Source of the DNA: Amphritea pacifica
GTDB taxonomy: Bacteria > Pseudomonadota > Gammaproteobacteria > Pseudomonadales > Balneatricaceae
Length of the DNA: 64,000 nucleotides
Assembly (NCBI RefSeq): GCF_016924145.1
Contig: NZ_JAFFZO010000001.1
Span: forward strand, 62,001-126,000
Reading direction: 5' to 3'
Below the pieces are notes generated by a model. The model worked only from the letters and a program-made list of their open reading frames with translations. It was not told the origin of the DNA and searched no databases. Positions 51,409-60,068 of the stretch are shown here, piece by piece; the first letter of the stretch is position 1; each line of letters opens with the position of its first letter. The position numbers were made by a program, and so were the translations under genes.

Positions 51409-52132
51409 TATCGTTGTCCTTTTATTATTAAGTCTGATGGCTCAGGTTTCCGTCAGATCACAGCTAATCTATTAATTGATTTTTGCTGTGAAACACCTGA
51501 TTGATAGATCTACCACTCAGGGGTAGATGTTCGTTATTTTTAACATCGCTTATTAAAAATAGAAAGCACAAGTGTTCATAAAAAAGACACACGACATCTA
51601 AACCAATCATTTTTGACCGGGTTTTCTTCATCGTGTCAAACCATTCACCCTCCACCACATGTACCCGTAATCTATTGTTTTAATGACTTAAATCAGTAAA
51701 AACAAGCCTGTTTTATGCATCTGAAAAGGCCTTTCTCCCACTCCACTATGTAAGACTACCCTTTTCAGGGGATGACATTTGTTCGATATTCAAAACATAT
51801 ATCAAATTATTGAAAATCATAAAATATCGCTATGAATAACAATATTATGAACATCTTTATCAAATTGACTCTATTACCCGAAAATCGCCAGGACAACAGG
51901 GATATCAGCCATCATGACGCTCTCAGCTGCCACTCTGTGAACCGCTTTCTCTTAACCACTGCCTCTACACCCTGAGGCGAGCTGTAATTTTCGCCTCCAA
52001 CCCCGTAGAATCGACACTTATACCAGTCAATAACAACTCTTCCAGATCTGGTTCCTTTTCAATTAATATGATTCAGTACCCGAATAAAGTGCCGGGAACG
52101 AACAAGGGCGGCAAACGCCCTGAGGAACTCTG
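51409..52132. other. Long divergent intergenic region between dctP and pta
   Basis: 724 bp with no credible ORF. It contains the dctP leader, a hairpin ATCTACC-N7-GGTAGAT (51508-51528), AT-rich stretches (51780-51860) that likely hold promoters, and the pta leader with TGAGGAAC before ATG 52133. Nothing else is recognised. Confidence 0.55.
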
Positions 52133-54280
52133 ATGTCTCAAGCATTACTTCTTGCGCCTACAGGTGTCGGTGCAGGTCTTACTACCGCTGTGCTGGGCCT
52201 GTTTCAGGCGATGAACCGCCAGGGGATAAAAGTTCACTTTTTTAAACCGATCGCCCAGGGAAATGGCCATAGCACAGATATCACGATTGCTATGCTACAG
52301 GGAGACTGCACCTCTCCGATCGCCAGCCCGGTTGCGATTCGAGATGTTGAACAACTGGTTAGCCAGGATAAGGGCAATGAGGTTCTGGAACAGATCGTCG
52401 CCCGCTATGAACAGAGCCTGCCCACCGATAATGAAGTGGTGATTATCGAAGGGATGGTGCATACAGAAAGCCAGCCCTACGCTACCCGTATTAACCAGGA
52501 GATAGCCAAGGCTCTGGATGCTCAGGTGGTACTGGTGGCAACCCCGGGACACGACACGGTTGAAGCCCTGCAGGACCATATCGATATCACTGCCCGGGCC
52601 TACGGTGGCATCAAAAGCAAGCAGTTGCTGGGTTGCATCCTAAGCAAGCTGGGCGCGCCGATTGATCGCGAAGGCCATATGCAACCGTTCCTGAGCACCG
52701 GAAACACCGTCACCCACAGTCTCACCGAAGAGGTCATCCGCGAACACGCCACTATTTTCAACAGCCAGTTCCGCCTGCTTGGCTGCATCCCCTGGAATCG
52801 TGATCTGATCACCCCCAGAGTGAAGGATATCTCAGACTATCTGGGCGCCTCTGTAATCAACACCGGTGAGATCGCTACCCGCCGGGTTAACCGTATAGCC
52901 CTGTGCGCCAAAAGTGTAGCCAATGCCATCAATGAGCTACGCCCCGGCACGCTGATTTTCACCCCCGGTGACCGGGACGATATGATTGTAGCGGCCTGTA
53001 TGGCGGCCGTTAATGGCGTAGAGCTGGCAGCACTGATACTCACCGGCGGGGTTACGCCCTCGGCTGCGGTACTGAAGTTATGCGCGGGGGCTTGCGAGTC
53101 AGGCCTGCCTATTCTCAGCATTCCAATGGATAGCTGGCAAACAGCGATGGCGATGACTCAGCTGAATCAGGAAACCCGGGCAGATGATCTGCCCCGCATA
53201 CGGGATATTAAAGAAGCCACTGCGGCTCATATCGATCGCGAGTGGCTGGCAACCCTGGTGGATAGTCATTACCAGCGCCGCCTCTCCCCCCCTGCGTTCC
53301 GCTATCAACTGATCAAACGGGCACGCCTAGCGAATAAAGTGATCGTCCTGCCTGAAGGCAACGAACCACGCACAGTCAAAGCCGCGGCTATCTGTGCAGA
53401 GCGGGGAATCGCCCGCTGCGTTCTGCTGGGTAATACCAAGGAGATCCTGCAGATAGCCAAAAATCAGGGAGTGACACTCAACGATAATGTCACCATCAGC
53501 GACCCGCAGCTGATTCGCCAGAACTACATCAAGCGCCTGGTTGAACTACGACGACATAAAGGGATGACCGAGATCATCGCCGAAGAGCAGCTTCAGGATA
53601 ATGTCGTACTGGGCACGCTGATGCTGGAGATGGGGCATGTGGATGGGCTGGTCAGCGGTGCTGAACACACCACCGCCAATACCATCCGGCCACCGATGCA
53701 ACTGATTAAAACCGCCCCCGGTTGCAACCTGATCTCATCAATTTTCTTTATGTGTCTGCCTGAACAGGTGCTGATCTATGGTGACTGTGCCATTAATCCC
53801 GACCCCAACGCTGAGCAGCTGGCGGATATTGCTATCCAGTCAGCCGAATCTGCCGTCGCTTTTGGCATCCCTCCCCGGGTTGCGATGATCAGTTATTCGA
53901 CCGGAGGCTCAGGCCAGGGGGCTGATGTTGAGAAGGTCCGGCAGGCCACCCGCATCGCACGGGAGAAACGTCCGGATCTGCTGATTGATGGCCCCCTGCA
54001 ATATGATGCAGCCGTCATGGAGAGCGTCGCCAGGTCAAAAGCACCGGGCAGCACCGTTGCAGGCCAGGCAACGGTCTTTATCTTCCCAGATCTGAACACC
54101 GGTAATACCACCTACAAAGCGGTGCAACGCAGTGCAGATGTCATCAGCATCGGCCCTATGCTACAAGGGATGCGCAAGCCTGTGAATGATCTTTCCCGGG
54201 GTGCTCTGGTCGACGATATAGTTTTCACTATCGCCCTTACCGCAATCCAGGCAGGCGCTGGCAACAGCCAGCAGAACTAA
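52133..54280 (+). CDS. pta: Phosphate acetyltransferase, long form
   Basis: A 715-residue enzyme (acetyl-CoA + Pi to acetyl phosphate + CoA). N-terminal ~230 residues are a BioD/CobB-like P-loop domain (LLAPTGVGAGLTTAVLGLFQAMNRQGIKVHFFKPIAQ), the middle has a DRTGG domain (TLIFTPGDRDDMIVAACMAAVNGVELAALILTGG), and the catalytic PTA domain starts near residue 390 (FRYQLIKRARLANKVIVLPEGNEPRTVKAAAI ... AEHTTANTIRPPMQLIK ... DGPLQYDAAVMESVARSKAPGSTVAGQATVFIFPDLNTGNTTYKAVQRSA). Normal length for the E. coli-type. The partner ackA is not in the window; the next gene downstream is unrelated. Confidence 0.96.
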   Translation: MSQALLLAPTGVGAGLTTAVLGLFQAMNRQGIKVHFFKPIAQGNGHSTDITIAMLQGDCTSPIASPVAIRDVEQLVSQDKGNEVLEQIVARYEQSLPTDNEVVIIEGMVHTESQPYATRINQEIAKALDAQVVLVATPGHDTVEALQDHIDITARAYGGIKSKQLLGCILSKLGAPIDREGHMQPFLSTGNTVTHSLTEEVIREHATIFNSQFRLLGCIPWNRDLITPRVKDISDYLGASVINTGEIATRRVNRIALCAKSVANAINELRPGTLIFTPGDRDDMIVAACMAAVNGVELAALILTGGVTPSAAVLKLCAGACESGLPILSIPMDSWQTAMAMTQLNQETRADDLPRIRDIKEATAAHIDREWLATLVDSHYQRRLSPPAFRYQLIKRARLANKVIVLPEGNEPRTVKAAAICAERGIARCVLLGNTKEILQIAKNQGVTLNDNVTISDPQLIRQNYIKRLVELRRHKGMTEIIAEEQLQDNVVLGTLMLEMGHVDGLVSGAEHTTANTIRPPMQLIKTAPGCNLISSIFFMCLPEQVLIYGDCAINPDPNAEQLADIAIQSAESAVAFGIPPRVAMISYSTGGSGQGADVEKVRQATRIAREKRPDLLIDGPLQYDAAVMESVARSKAPGSTVAGQATVFIFPDLNTGNTTYKAVQRSADVISIGPMLQGMRKPVNDLSRGALVDDIVFTIALTAIQAGAGNSQQN

Positions 54281-54312
54281 CCTTCAGCCCTGACAACCAG
54301 TGCCATTAAGTC

Positions 54313-54484
54313 AAAAAAAAGCCGCTGTTAACACAGCGGCTTCAAAGAGGACAATTAATCCAGACTTGCCGGATGATTAAATTGGCCACAGCAGTTGAAC
54401 ATCATCGGAAAGCTGTCCTGTAAAATATATCTGAGTGAGAGAGAGCAGATATCCAGTACAAACCATAGTACCCGAGTCAATTAC
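54313..54484 (-). ncRNA. Candidate small RNA between pta and the DUF523 gene
   Basis: The minus strand has a near-consensus promoter (TTGACT, 16-bp spacer, TATAAT) and, about 145 nt after the expected start, a perfect stem GCCGCTGT-GTTA-ACAGCGGC (54340-54321) followed by eight U (54320-54313). That is a complete transcription unit of about 170 nt with no ORF worth calling. A second hairpin (AATTTAATC-ATCCGG and CTGGATTAATT, ~54375-54349) precedes it, and three GGA motifs are seen (in ACTGGATAT, CAGGACAG, TCTGGATTA). The terminator has its U-tract only on the minus strand, although no annotated minus-strand gene is near; this is the strongest argument for an RNA gene. Family unknown. Confidence 0.5.
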
Positions 54485-54490
54485 TGAGTA

Positions 54491-54518
54491 ATTATATATA
54501 ACCAACCAATTCAGTCAA
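54491..54518 (-). promoter_or_regulatory. Near-consensus sigma-70 promoter for the candidate sRNA
   Basis: On the minus strand TTGACT (54518-54513), 16 bp, TATAAT (54496-54491): one mismatch to consensus in -35, none in -10. The expected start is near 54484. Confidence 0.6.
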
Positions 54519-54638
54519 GAATTTTTTGAGCAGTATTTAACCATGATAGCGTCACAATTATTTCCTCAGCTACTGATCCACAGCTAACCTGGCAACGTAG
54601 TATCGGGTATATAAAACCGATATGAGCAAGGATCAGAA

Positions 54639-55625
54639 ATGAAGCGAATATCCGAAACAACCGATATTCCGGTCGGTATCAGCGCATGTGTTATGGGTGA
54701 ACAGGTGCGGTTTAACGGCGGCCATAGTCAATCAAAAATCTGCCAGGTTCAACTGGCGAAACATTTCAGTTTTGAACCATTCTGCCCCGAAGTTGCGGCT
54801 GGATTCGGCATCCCCCGCCCCACCATGCGTCTTACCGGAAATCCAGCGGACCCTGATCTGATTTTTTCCCGCCCCCCGGTGGAAGCTTCAAACCAGCAGG
54901 AGGCCGACCTCAGCAAACAGCTGTTGGATGCCTGCCAGCCGATGCTGGCGCGGTGTCAGCAGCTGGATGGTTTTATTCTGAAGAAAGACTCTCCCAGCTG
55001 CGGTATGGAACGGGTTAAAATCTATCAGCCATCCGGCCACCCCCACGAACAGAGAGGTTCCGGCTTATTTGCCCGGGCATTAATGCAGCGCTTCCCCAAT
55101 CTTCCTATCGAGGAGGATGGCAGGCTGAACGACGCCCAGTTACGGGAAAACTTTGTTATGCGGGTATTTGCGCACCACAACTTTCGCACCGAGGTGACCG
55201 ATCAACCCAGCTTTCATAAGCTACTGCAGTTTCATAGCAGTTATAAATACCTTTTAATGGCCCATAATCAGACCGCGTACCGCGAGCTGGGTAAGATGCT
55301 GGCAGCAGCTCACAACGAGCCTTTGGACGCCCTGTTAAAAATCTATCATGAGCGGTTTATGTCCGCGATCAGCACACCTGCCTCGCGAGGTTCTCATTGC
55401 AATGTGATGCAACATATCATGGGCTATCTGAAACAAAGCGTTGACAGCTCGGCACGTCAGGACATTCTTAACGTATTCGAACAATACCGTCTGGGCGAGG
55501 TCAACCTGATAACGCCAATGACTCTGCTGTCACACTATATCAACCAGAATGGCAGTGAATATATCCGTGCGCAGCGCTATCTCGAACCCTATCCAGCCCA
55601 TCTCGGACTGCGCAACCAGGTATAA
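54639..55625 (+). CDS. DUF523/DUF1722 (YbgA-like) protein
   Basis: A 328-residue two-domain protein. Residues ~10-155 are DUF523, with cysteines in SACVMGEQVRFNGGH (~17), PFCPEVAAGFGIPRP (~48) and KKDSPSCGMERVKIY (~127) that match those holding a [4Fe-4S] cluster in the TudS desulfurase. Residues ~180-320 are DUF1722/YbgA (VMRVFAHHNFR, FHSSYKYLLMAHNQTAYRELGKMLA). The fused form is often encoded beside photolyase, as here, where it ends 11 bp before it. It is likely an iron-sulfur desulfuration or DNA/nucleobase-related repair protein; the specific reaction is unknown. Confidence 0.88.
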   Translation: MKRISETTDIPVGISACVMGEQVRFNGGHSQSKICQVQLAKHFSFEPFCPEVAAGFGIPRPTMRLTGNPADPDLIFSRPPVEASNQQEADLSKQLLDACQPMLARCQQLDGFILKKDSPSCGMERVKIYQPSGHPHEQRGSGLFARALMQRFPNLPIEEDGRLNDAQLRENFVMRVFAHHNFRTEVTDQPSFHKLLQFHSSYKYLLMAHNQTAYRELGKMLAAAHNEPLDALLKIYHERFMSAISTPASRGSHCNVMQHIMGYLKQSVDSSARQDILNVFEQYRLGEVNLITPMTLLSHYINQNGSEYIRAQRYLEPYPAHLGLRNQV

Positions 55626-55636
55626 AAGGTAATACA

Positions 55637-57070
55637 TTGAGCACTCCTGTCATTGTCTGGCTGCGACACGATCTGAGACTGGCTGATAACCCGGCACTCT
55701 TCTACGCCGCGCAACAAGGTCCGGTCATTCCGGTATTTATCGAAGACACCATCTGTGAGAGTCCATGGCAACCCGGCGCAGCCAGTCGCTGCTGGCTGCA
55801 CCACAGTCTGGACAGTATCAATAAGCAGTTGGGGGGATGTCTGCGGCTGTTTCAGGGAGACCCCCTTACTGTTTTGTCACAACTGATCGAGCAGACCGGA
55901 GCCCTTGCTGTGTTCTGGAACCGCTGCTATACCCCCCAGGCCGTCTCACGGGACAGCCGGATCAAACAGACACTGAAAACGGCGGGCATTGAGGTCCACA
56001 GCTTTAATGGCTCACTGCTGTGGGAGCCCTGGGAGGTCAGTAAAGGCGATGGAACGCCTTACAAAGTGTTCACTCCCTTCTTTCGTAAGGGCTGCCTGAA
56101 TGCCCCGCCACCGGATGTCCCTCTTCCGAGGCCGCAGCTACAGTCAGCCTCTGACCCCGAGTATTCAAATCAGCTCAGCCTGGAACAGCTCGGGTTGCTG
56201 CCCGATCACCCCTGGTGTGAGCGTATCAGCGAACACTGGGATATATCCGAGGATGCCGCCTGGAGGTTGTTACAACAGTTCACCACCGAACGGTTAAAAC
56301 ACTATCAACAGGGCCGCGATATCCCCTCGCTTGAAGCAACCTCAACCCTGTCCCCCTACCTTCAGTGGGGGCAGATATCACCCCGACAGATCTGGTATTA
56401 CAGCCAGCAGCAGGCGACTGCGCCGGGACTGGAAAATGCTCTGGATACGTTTCTGAAGGAGTTAGGCTGGCGCGAGTTCGCCTATTACCAGCTCTATCAC
56501 AATCCAGGCATCAGCGATACCAACCTCAATCCACGCTTTAACCTCTTCCCCTGGCGCAACGATCCGGCCTCCTGTCGTGACTGGCAGCGAGGCCAAACGG
56601 GGTTTCCTATCATTGATGCGGGGATGAGCGAGTTATGGCAAACCGGCTATATGCATAACCGGGTACGCATGCTGGTCGGTTCGTTTCTGGTGAAAAACCA
56701 GTTGCAGCACTGGCTCCACGGTGCCCGCTGGTTCTGGGACACACTGGTCGATGCCGATCTGGCATCCAACAGCGCCAACTGGCAATGGGTAGCGGGATGC
56801 GGGGCCGACGCAGCGCCCTATTTCAGAATTTTTAACCCGGTCACTCAGGGGCAGAAATTTGACCCCGACGGCAGCTATGTGCGGCGCTATCTGCCTCAAC
56901 TGGCACAACTACCCAGCCGCTATATTCACACTCCCTGGGAGGCGCCTGCTTCGGTACTCAGCGACGCGGGAATTGTGCTGGGCTCAACCTACCCTGAGCC
57001 AATCCTCGATCTCAAGGCAACGCGCAAACAAGCCCTGGAAGCATTTTCCCAGCTTAAACAGCAGAGTTAA
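55637..57070 (+). CDS. phrB: Deoxyribodipyrimidine photolyase
   Basis: A 477-residue class I CPD photolyase that repairs UV-made pyrimidine dimers using blue light. N-terminal antenna-pigment domain (VIVWLRHDLRLADNPALFYAAQQGPVIPVFI), then the FAD domain with SPYLQWGQISPRQIW, ELGWREFAYYQL, GFPIIDAGMSELWQTGYMHNRVRMLVGSFLVKN and WQWVAGCGADAAPYFRIFNP, including the electron-chain tryptophans. The start is TTG 55637 with AAAAGG six bases upstream, 11 bp after the DUF523 gene; the two form an operon. Confidence 0.94.
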   Translation: MSTPVIVWLRHDLRLADNPALFYAAQQGPVIPVFIEDTICESPWQPGAASRCWLHHSLDSINKQLGGCLRLFQGDPLTVLSQLIEQTGALAVFWNRCYTPQAVSRDSRIKQTLKTAGIEVHSFNGSLLWEPWEVSKGDGTPYKVFTPFFRKGCLNAPPPDVPLPRPQLQSASDPEYSNQLSLEQLGLLPDHPWCERISEHWDISEDAAWRLLQQFTTERLKHYQQGRDIPSLEATSTLSPYLQWGQISPRQIWYYSQQQATAPGLENALDTFLKELGWREFAYYQLYHNPGISDTNLNPRFNLFPWRNDPASCRDWQRGQTGFPIIDAGMSELWQTGYMHNRVRMLVGSFLVKNQLQHWLHGARWFWDTLVDADLASNSANWQWVAGCGADAAPYFRIFNPVTQGQKFDPDGSYVRRYLPQLAQLPSRYIHTPWEAPASVLSDAGIVLGSTYPEPILDLKATRKQALEAFSQLKQQS

Positions 57071-57170
57071 CACCGATAAGGCACTGACGACCCGGGGCAG
57101 CAGCCACTTCTTTACTCTGGCGGATCAATCGCATATCTTTGATCAGGTGTGTATCGCCAGGGTTAGGCAA

Positions 57171-59081
57171 ATGTATAACCACTATTTCGGACTGACCTCC
57201 TCACCGTTCGCGATTGCGCCTGATCCGGGCTATCTCTATATGAGCGCTCAACACAGGGATGCTCTGGCACATCTGCTGTATGGGGTTCAGGGCAACAGTG
57301 GTTTTGTGATGCTTACCGGTGAGATCGGCACCGGTAAAACAACGCTTTGCCGCTGTATGCTCGGCCATATACCACAAGATACCGAAGTGGCCTTTATTCT
57401 CAATCCCACGCTGAGCTCTGAGGAGCTGCTGGCCAGCATCTGCGATGAATTGCAGATCACCTATGATCAGCAAAATCAGAGCATCAAATCGCTCTCTGAT
57501 GCGATCTACCACCACCTGTTACAGAGCCACGCCGAAGGTAAAAATACCATTCTGATTATCGATGAGGCGCAAAATCTCAGTCCCGCTGTGCTGGAACAGA
57601 TGCGCCTGCTCACCAACCTTGAAACCAATGAAAAAAAACTGCTGCAGATCGTCATGTTCGGCCAGCCCGAGCTACGACAGTTGGTCGAACGCCCCGAACT
57701 AAAGCAGCTGGCACAACGGATCACTGCCAGATTTCACCTGACAGCGTTAACGCTGCATGAAACCGAACACTATATTAATCACCGTCTGGCCGTTGCGGGA
57801 TACAAACCCCGCGCCCAGTCCTCAAGCCCGATACCGGCAAACAGGGTCAGACAGATCCACCAGCTCAGTGGCGGGATTCCCAGACTGATCAACATCCTCT
57901 GTGATCGGGCACTGCTGGGGGCCTATGCCCGCAATGAACCGGCAATCAGCGCGGAGATTCTGAATCAGGCCGCCAAAGAGATTTTTGGCAAGCCGGAAAT
58001 ACCGCCCAAATCCAGCAACACGGGCGCCAACACGCTTACACTGGCACTGGGTGTCATTTTTATCGCCCTGCTGATCTACCGTTTCTACCCTGCTGCACAC
58101 CAATGGCTGACCAATTCCGTTCCGGCACTGGCGAATGCTGGTCCGCTCCACGCGGCAACAGAACCCGAAATGACCAATCCAACGGAGGCCCAGACAACAG
58201 TCTCCTCCGAACGCCCCGCCCAGGCTGCGATAACAACACCGGTGCCTGACACCTCTCATCCAGCCTCGGCAGCGGCTCTTGCGACAGGCCTGACAGAGAT
58301 AACACCAGACACCCCTGACCCGGTAACGCCTCCCCAGAATACCGAACCCCGGATGCAGGCAGTCAATAATGAGTCCGTAGCGCAACCTGACGACGCTCCT
58401 GAAAACCACACGAACCCGGAGGAGCCTGCTCCCTTTTTATCTGCCACCGGTCCGCAGCAGAGCCAGGCAATCAATGCCGTCTCAATTGAAAGCAGCGATA
58501 ATCCCGAAGTGCGCGCCTATCAGACCCTTTTCAGCCTCTGGCAACTGGAGATGCCTGCAGATCAGGACCCCTGCCTGTTCGCCTTAAACCACGGGCTGCG
58601 CTGCCTGCATAAACAGGGGCCTTGGCAACAGCTACAACGGAATAATCGTCCAGCACTGGTTCGCCTGCCAGGTAGGACAGGCACTCTGACCAGTCAGATA
58701 CTGGTGGGGATCAACAACGACCTCGCCTCCTTCACCGATGGCATACGCTCCTGGAAAACCCCCGTATCCCAGCTGGATGATATGAGCCCGCTCAACTACA
58801 CGCTGCTCTGGCACCCCCCCAGGGGATACCATACATTAACCCGACCCGGCAGTTACGGCCCCCATATCCTCTGGGTTAAACAGCAACTGGCTCAGCTCTC
58901 CCCCCTGTTTCAAAGCGAGATGAATGACTATTTTGATGATCAGTTAACACTGTATATTAAAGCGTTTCAACGCAGCCAGAATCTGCTGCAGGATGGCATC
59001 ATTGGCCCTGAAACACTGATCCGCCTCAACACCCTGGTCGAGGCTAATATCCCGCTTATACTGAGCTACCGGGAGCCATAA
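57171..59081 (+). CDS. gspA: GspA/ExeA-type AAA ATPase with peptidoglycan-binding domain
   Basis: A 636-residue protein. The start ATG 57171 gives the conserved N-terminus MYNHYFGLTSSPFAIAPDPGYLYMSAQHRDALAHLLYG. Walker A is GEIGTGKTTLC (~50-60), Walker B ILIIDEAQNLSP (~125-136), followed by the sensor region and GGIPRLINILCDRALL. A single transmembrane helix lies at ~285-303, then a Pro/Thr/Glu-rich linker and a peptidoglycan-binding domain (SYGPHILWVKQQLAQ ... FQRSQNLLQDGIIGPETLIRLN). ExeA/GspA works with GspB to remodel the wall for insertion of the type II secretion secretin. gspB follows by 4 bp. Confidence 0.93.
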   Translation: MYNHYFGLTSSPFAIAPDPGYLYMSAQHRDALAHLLYGVQGNSGFVMLTGEIGTGKTTLCRCMLGHIPQDTEVAFILNPTLSSEELLASICDELQITYDQQNQSIKSLSDAIYHHLLQSHAEGKNTILIIDEAQNLSPAVLEQMRLLTNLETNEKKLLQIVMFGQPELRQLVERPELKQLAQRITARFHLTALTLHETEHYINHRLAVAGYKPRAQSSSPIPANRVRQIHQLSGGIPRLINILCDRALLGAYARNEPAISAEILNQAAKEIFGKPEIPPKSSNTGANTLTLALGVIFIALLIYRFYPAAHQWLTNSVPALANAGPLHAATEPEMTNPTEAQTTVSSERPAQAAITTPVPDTSHPASAAALATGLTEITPDTPDPVTPPQNTEPRMQAVNNESVAQPDDAPENHTNPEEPAPFLSATGPQQSQAINAVSIESSDNPEVRAYQTLFSLWQLEMPADQDPCLFALNHGLRCLHKQGPWQQLQRNNRPALVRLPGRTGTLTSQILVGINNDLASFTDGIRSWKTPVSQLDDMSPLNYTLLWHPPRGYHTLTRPGSYGPHILWVKQQLAQLSPLFQSEMNDYFDDQLTLYIKAFQRSQNLLQDGIIGPETLIRLNTLVEANIPLILSYREP

Positions 59082-59085
59082 GCCG

Positions 59086-60027
59086 ATGTCATATATTCTC
59101 GATGCGCTGAAAAAGTCAGACCAGGAGCGTCAAAGCCAACCACTGATCGATATCGCACCTCCCCACAGCAGCCCGACAGCTCCGAGCCCCAAACGAAAAA
59201 AATGGCTCTGGCTGGTACCGGCACTACTGTTAGCCAATATCATAGTACTGATCTGGCCGGATACAGCCCCGCCCATAAGCGTGGCTGCCGTTAGCGGGAG
59301 CACAGCTCAACCGGACTCGCCCACAGCAGGCACAGCCACACCCCCCGCAGTCCCTGCAGTTACAGGCTCAGATTCTCAGTCTGAATCCCGGATCGCAGCA
59401 ACTCAGCCTCAACCCATCAGCCAGGCTCAGTTATCAGATATAAATGCAAGGCCCGCTTATCACCGGGACCCCTTTGCTCCGCTACCCGGACATAACGCTC
59501 CCAGCCCTGAAGAGACCGCAGCCGACACAGTAGCCGATAGCACACTAACAAAACCGGTTGTGCCCCTGCCCGATGTCGAGCAACTCAACCGCAGCCTCCT
59601 CAACCAGGCGTTAATAGAACAACTGACACCACTGAGAGAGGCACAGCAATCGGAGACACCCACAGATGCAGCACAGGCGCTGCAGAGGGCAGCGACAAAC
59701 CAGCTGGAGATCACAGCGGTCGCTTCACACAATAGCACTGCTGAACCCGACTCTTCTGAACCCGACTCATCAGCACAACAAACCTTCGCGGAAAACAGTA
59801 GTGTGCCGTTGCTCAGCGAGCTGGACGCTGAGACACAAAACGCGATACCAGACCTGAAAGTGTCGGTGCATATCTATGCCCAGACACCGGAGCAACGTAT
59901 GGCAAGAGTGAATGGAAAGATGATCCGCGAGGGGCAGCGTCTGACGGACGAGCTGCGTCTGGAGGAGATCAGACCCGAATCTCTGGTCTTCAGTTTTCGG
60001 GGCAACCCGTTTTTGCTGCTCAGATAG
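59086..60027 (+). CDS. gspB: Type II secretion assembly protein GspB/ExeB
   Basis: A 313-residue inner-membrane protein. It begins with the GspB signature MSYILDALKKSDQERQSQP, has one transmembrane helix (~44-62, WLWLVPALLLANIIVLIW), a long low-complexity Pro/Thr/Ser linker, and a C-terminal globular GspB domain (DLKVSVHIYAQTPEQRMARVNGKMIREGQRLTDELRLEEIRPESLVFSFRGNPFLLL). It forms a complex with GspA for secretin assembly. None of the core gspC-N genes is in the window, so this pair is encoded apart from them. Confidence 0.94.
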   Translation: MSYILDALKKSDQERQSQPLIDIAPPHSSPTAPSPKRKKWLWLVPALLLANIIVLIWPDTAPPISVAAVSGSTAQPDSPTAGTATPPAVPAVTGSDSQSESRIAATQPQPISQAQLSDINARPAYHRDPFAPLPGHNAPSPEETAADTVADSTLTKPVVPLPDVEQLNRSLLNQALIEQLTPLREAQQSETPTDAAQALQRAATNQLEITAVASHNSTAEPDSSEPDSSAQQTFAENSSVPLLSELDAETQNAIPDLKVSVHIYAQTPEQRMARVNGKMIREGQRLTDELRLEEIRPESLVFSFRGNPFLLLR

Positions 60028-60032
60028 AAATG

Positions 60033-60061
60033 GAGCTAAACACAGCGACAGTGTTTAGCTC
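60033..60061. terminator. Hairpin between convergent gspB and ankyrin genes
   Basis: GAGCTAAACAC (60033-60043), seven-base loop, GTGTTTAGCTC (60051-60061): 11-bp perfect stem, no long U-tract on either strand. It lies between convergent genes and is likely a bidirectional terminator or processing site. Confidence 0.6.
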
Positions 60062-60068
60062 AAAGGGT

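Noticed and set aside
56859-57170. A longer reading frame upstream of gspA overlapping the end of photolyase
   Set aside because: The real GspA start is ATG 57171, which gives the conserved MYNHYFGLTSSPFAIAPDPG N-terminus; the upstream part is the photolyase gene read in another frame.
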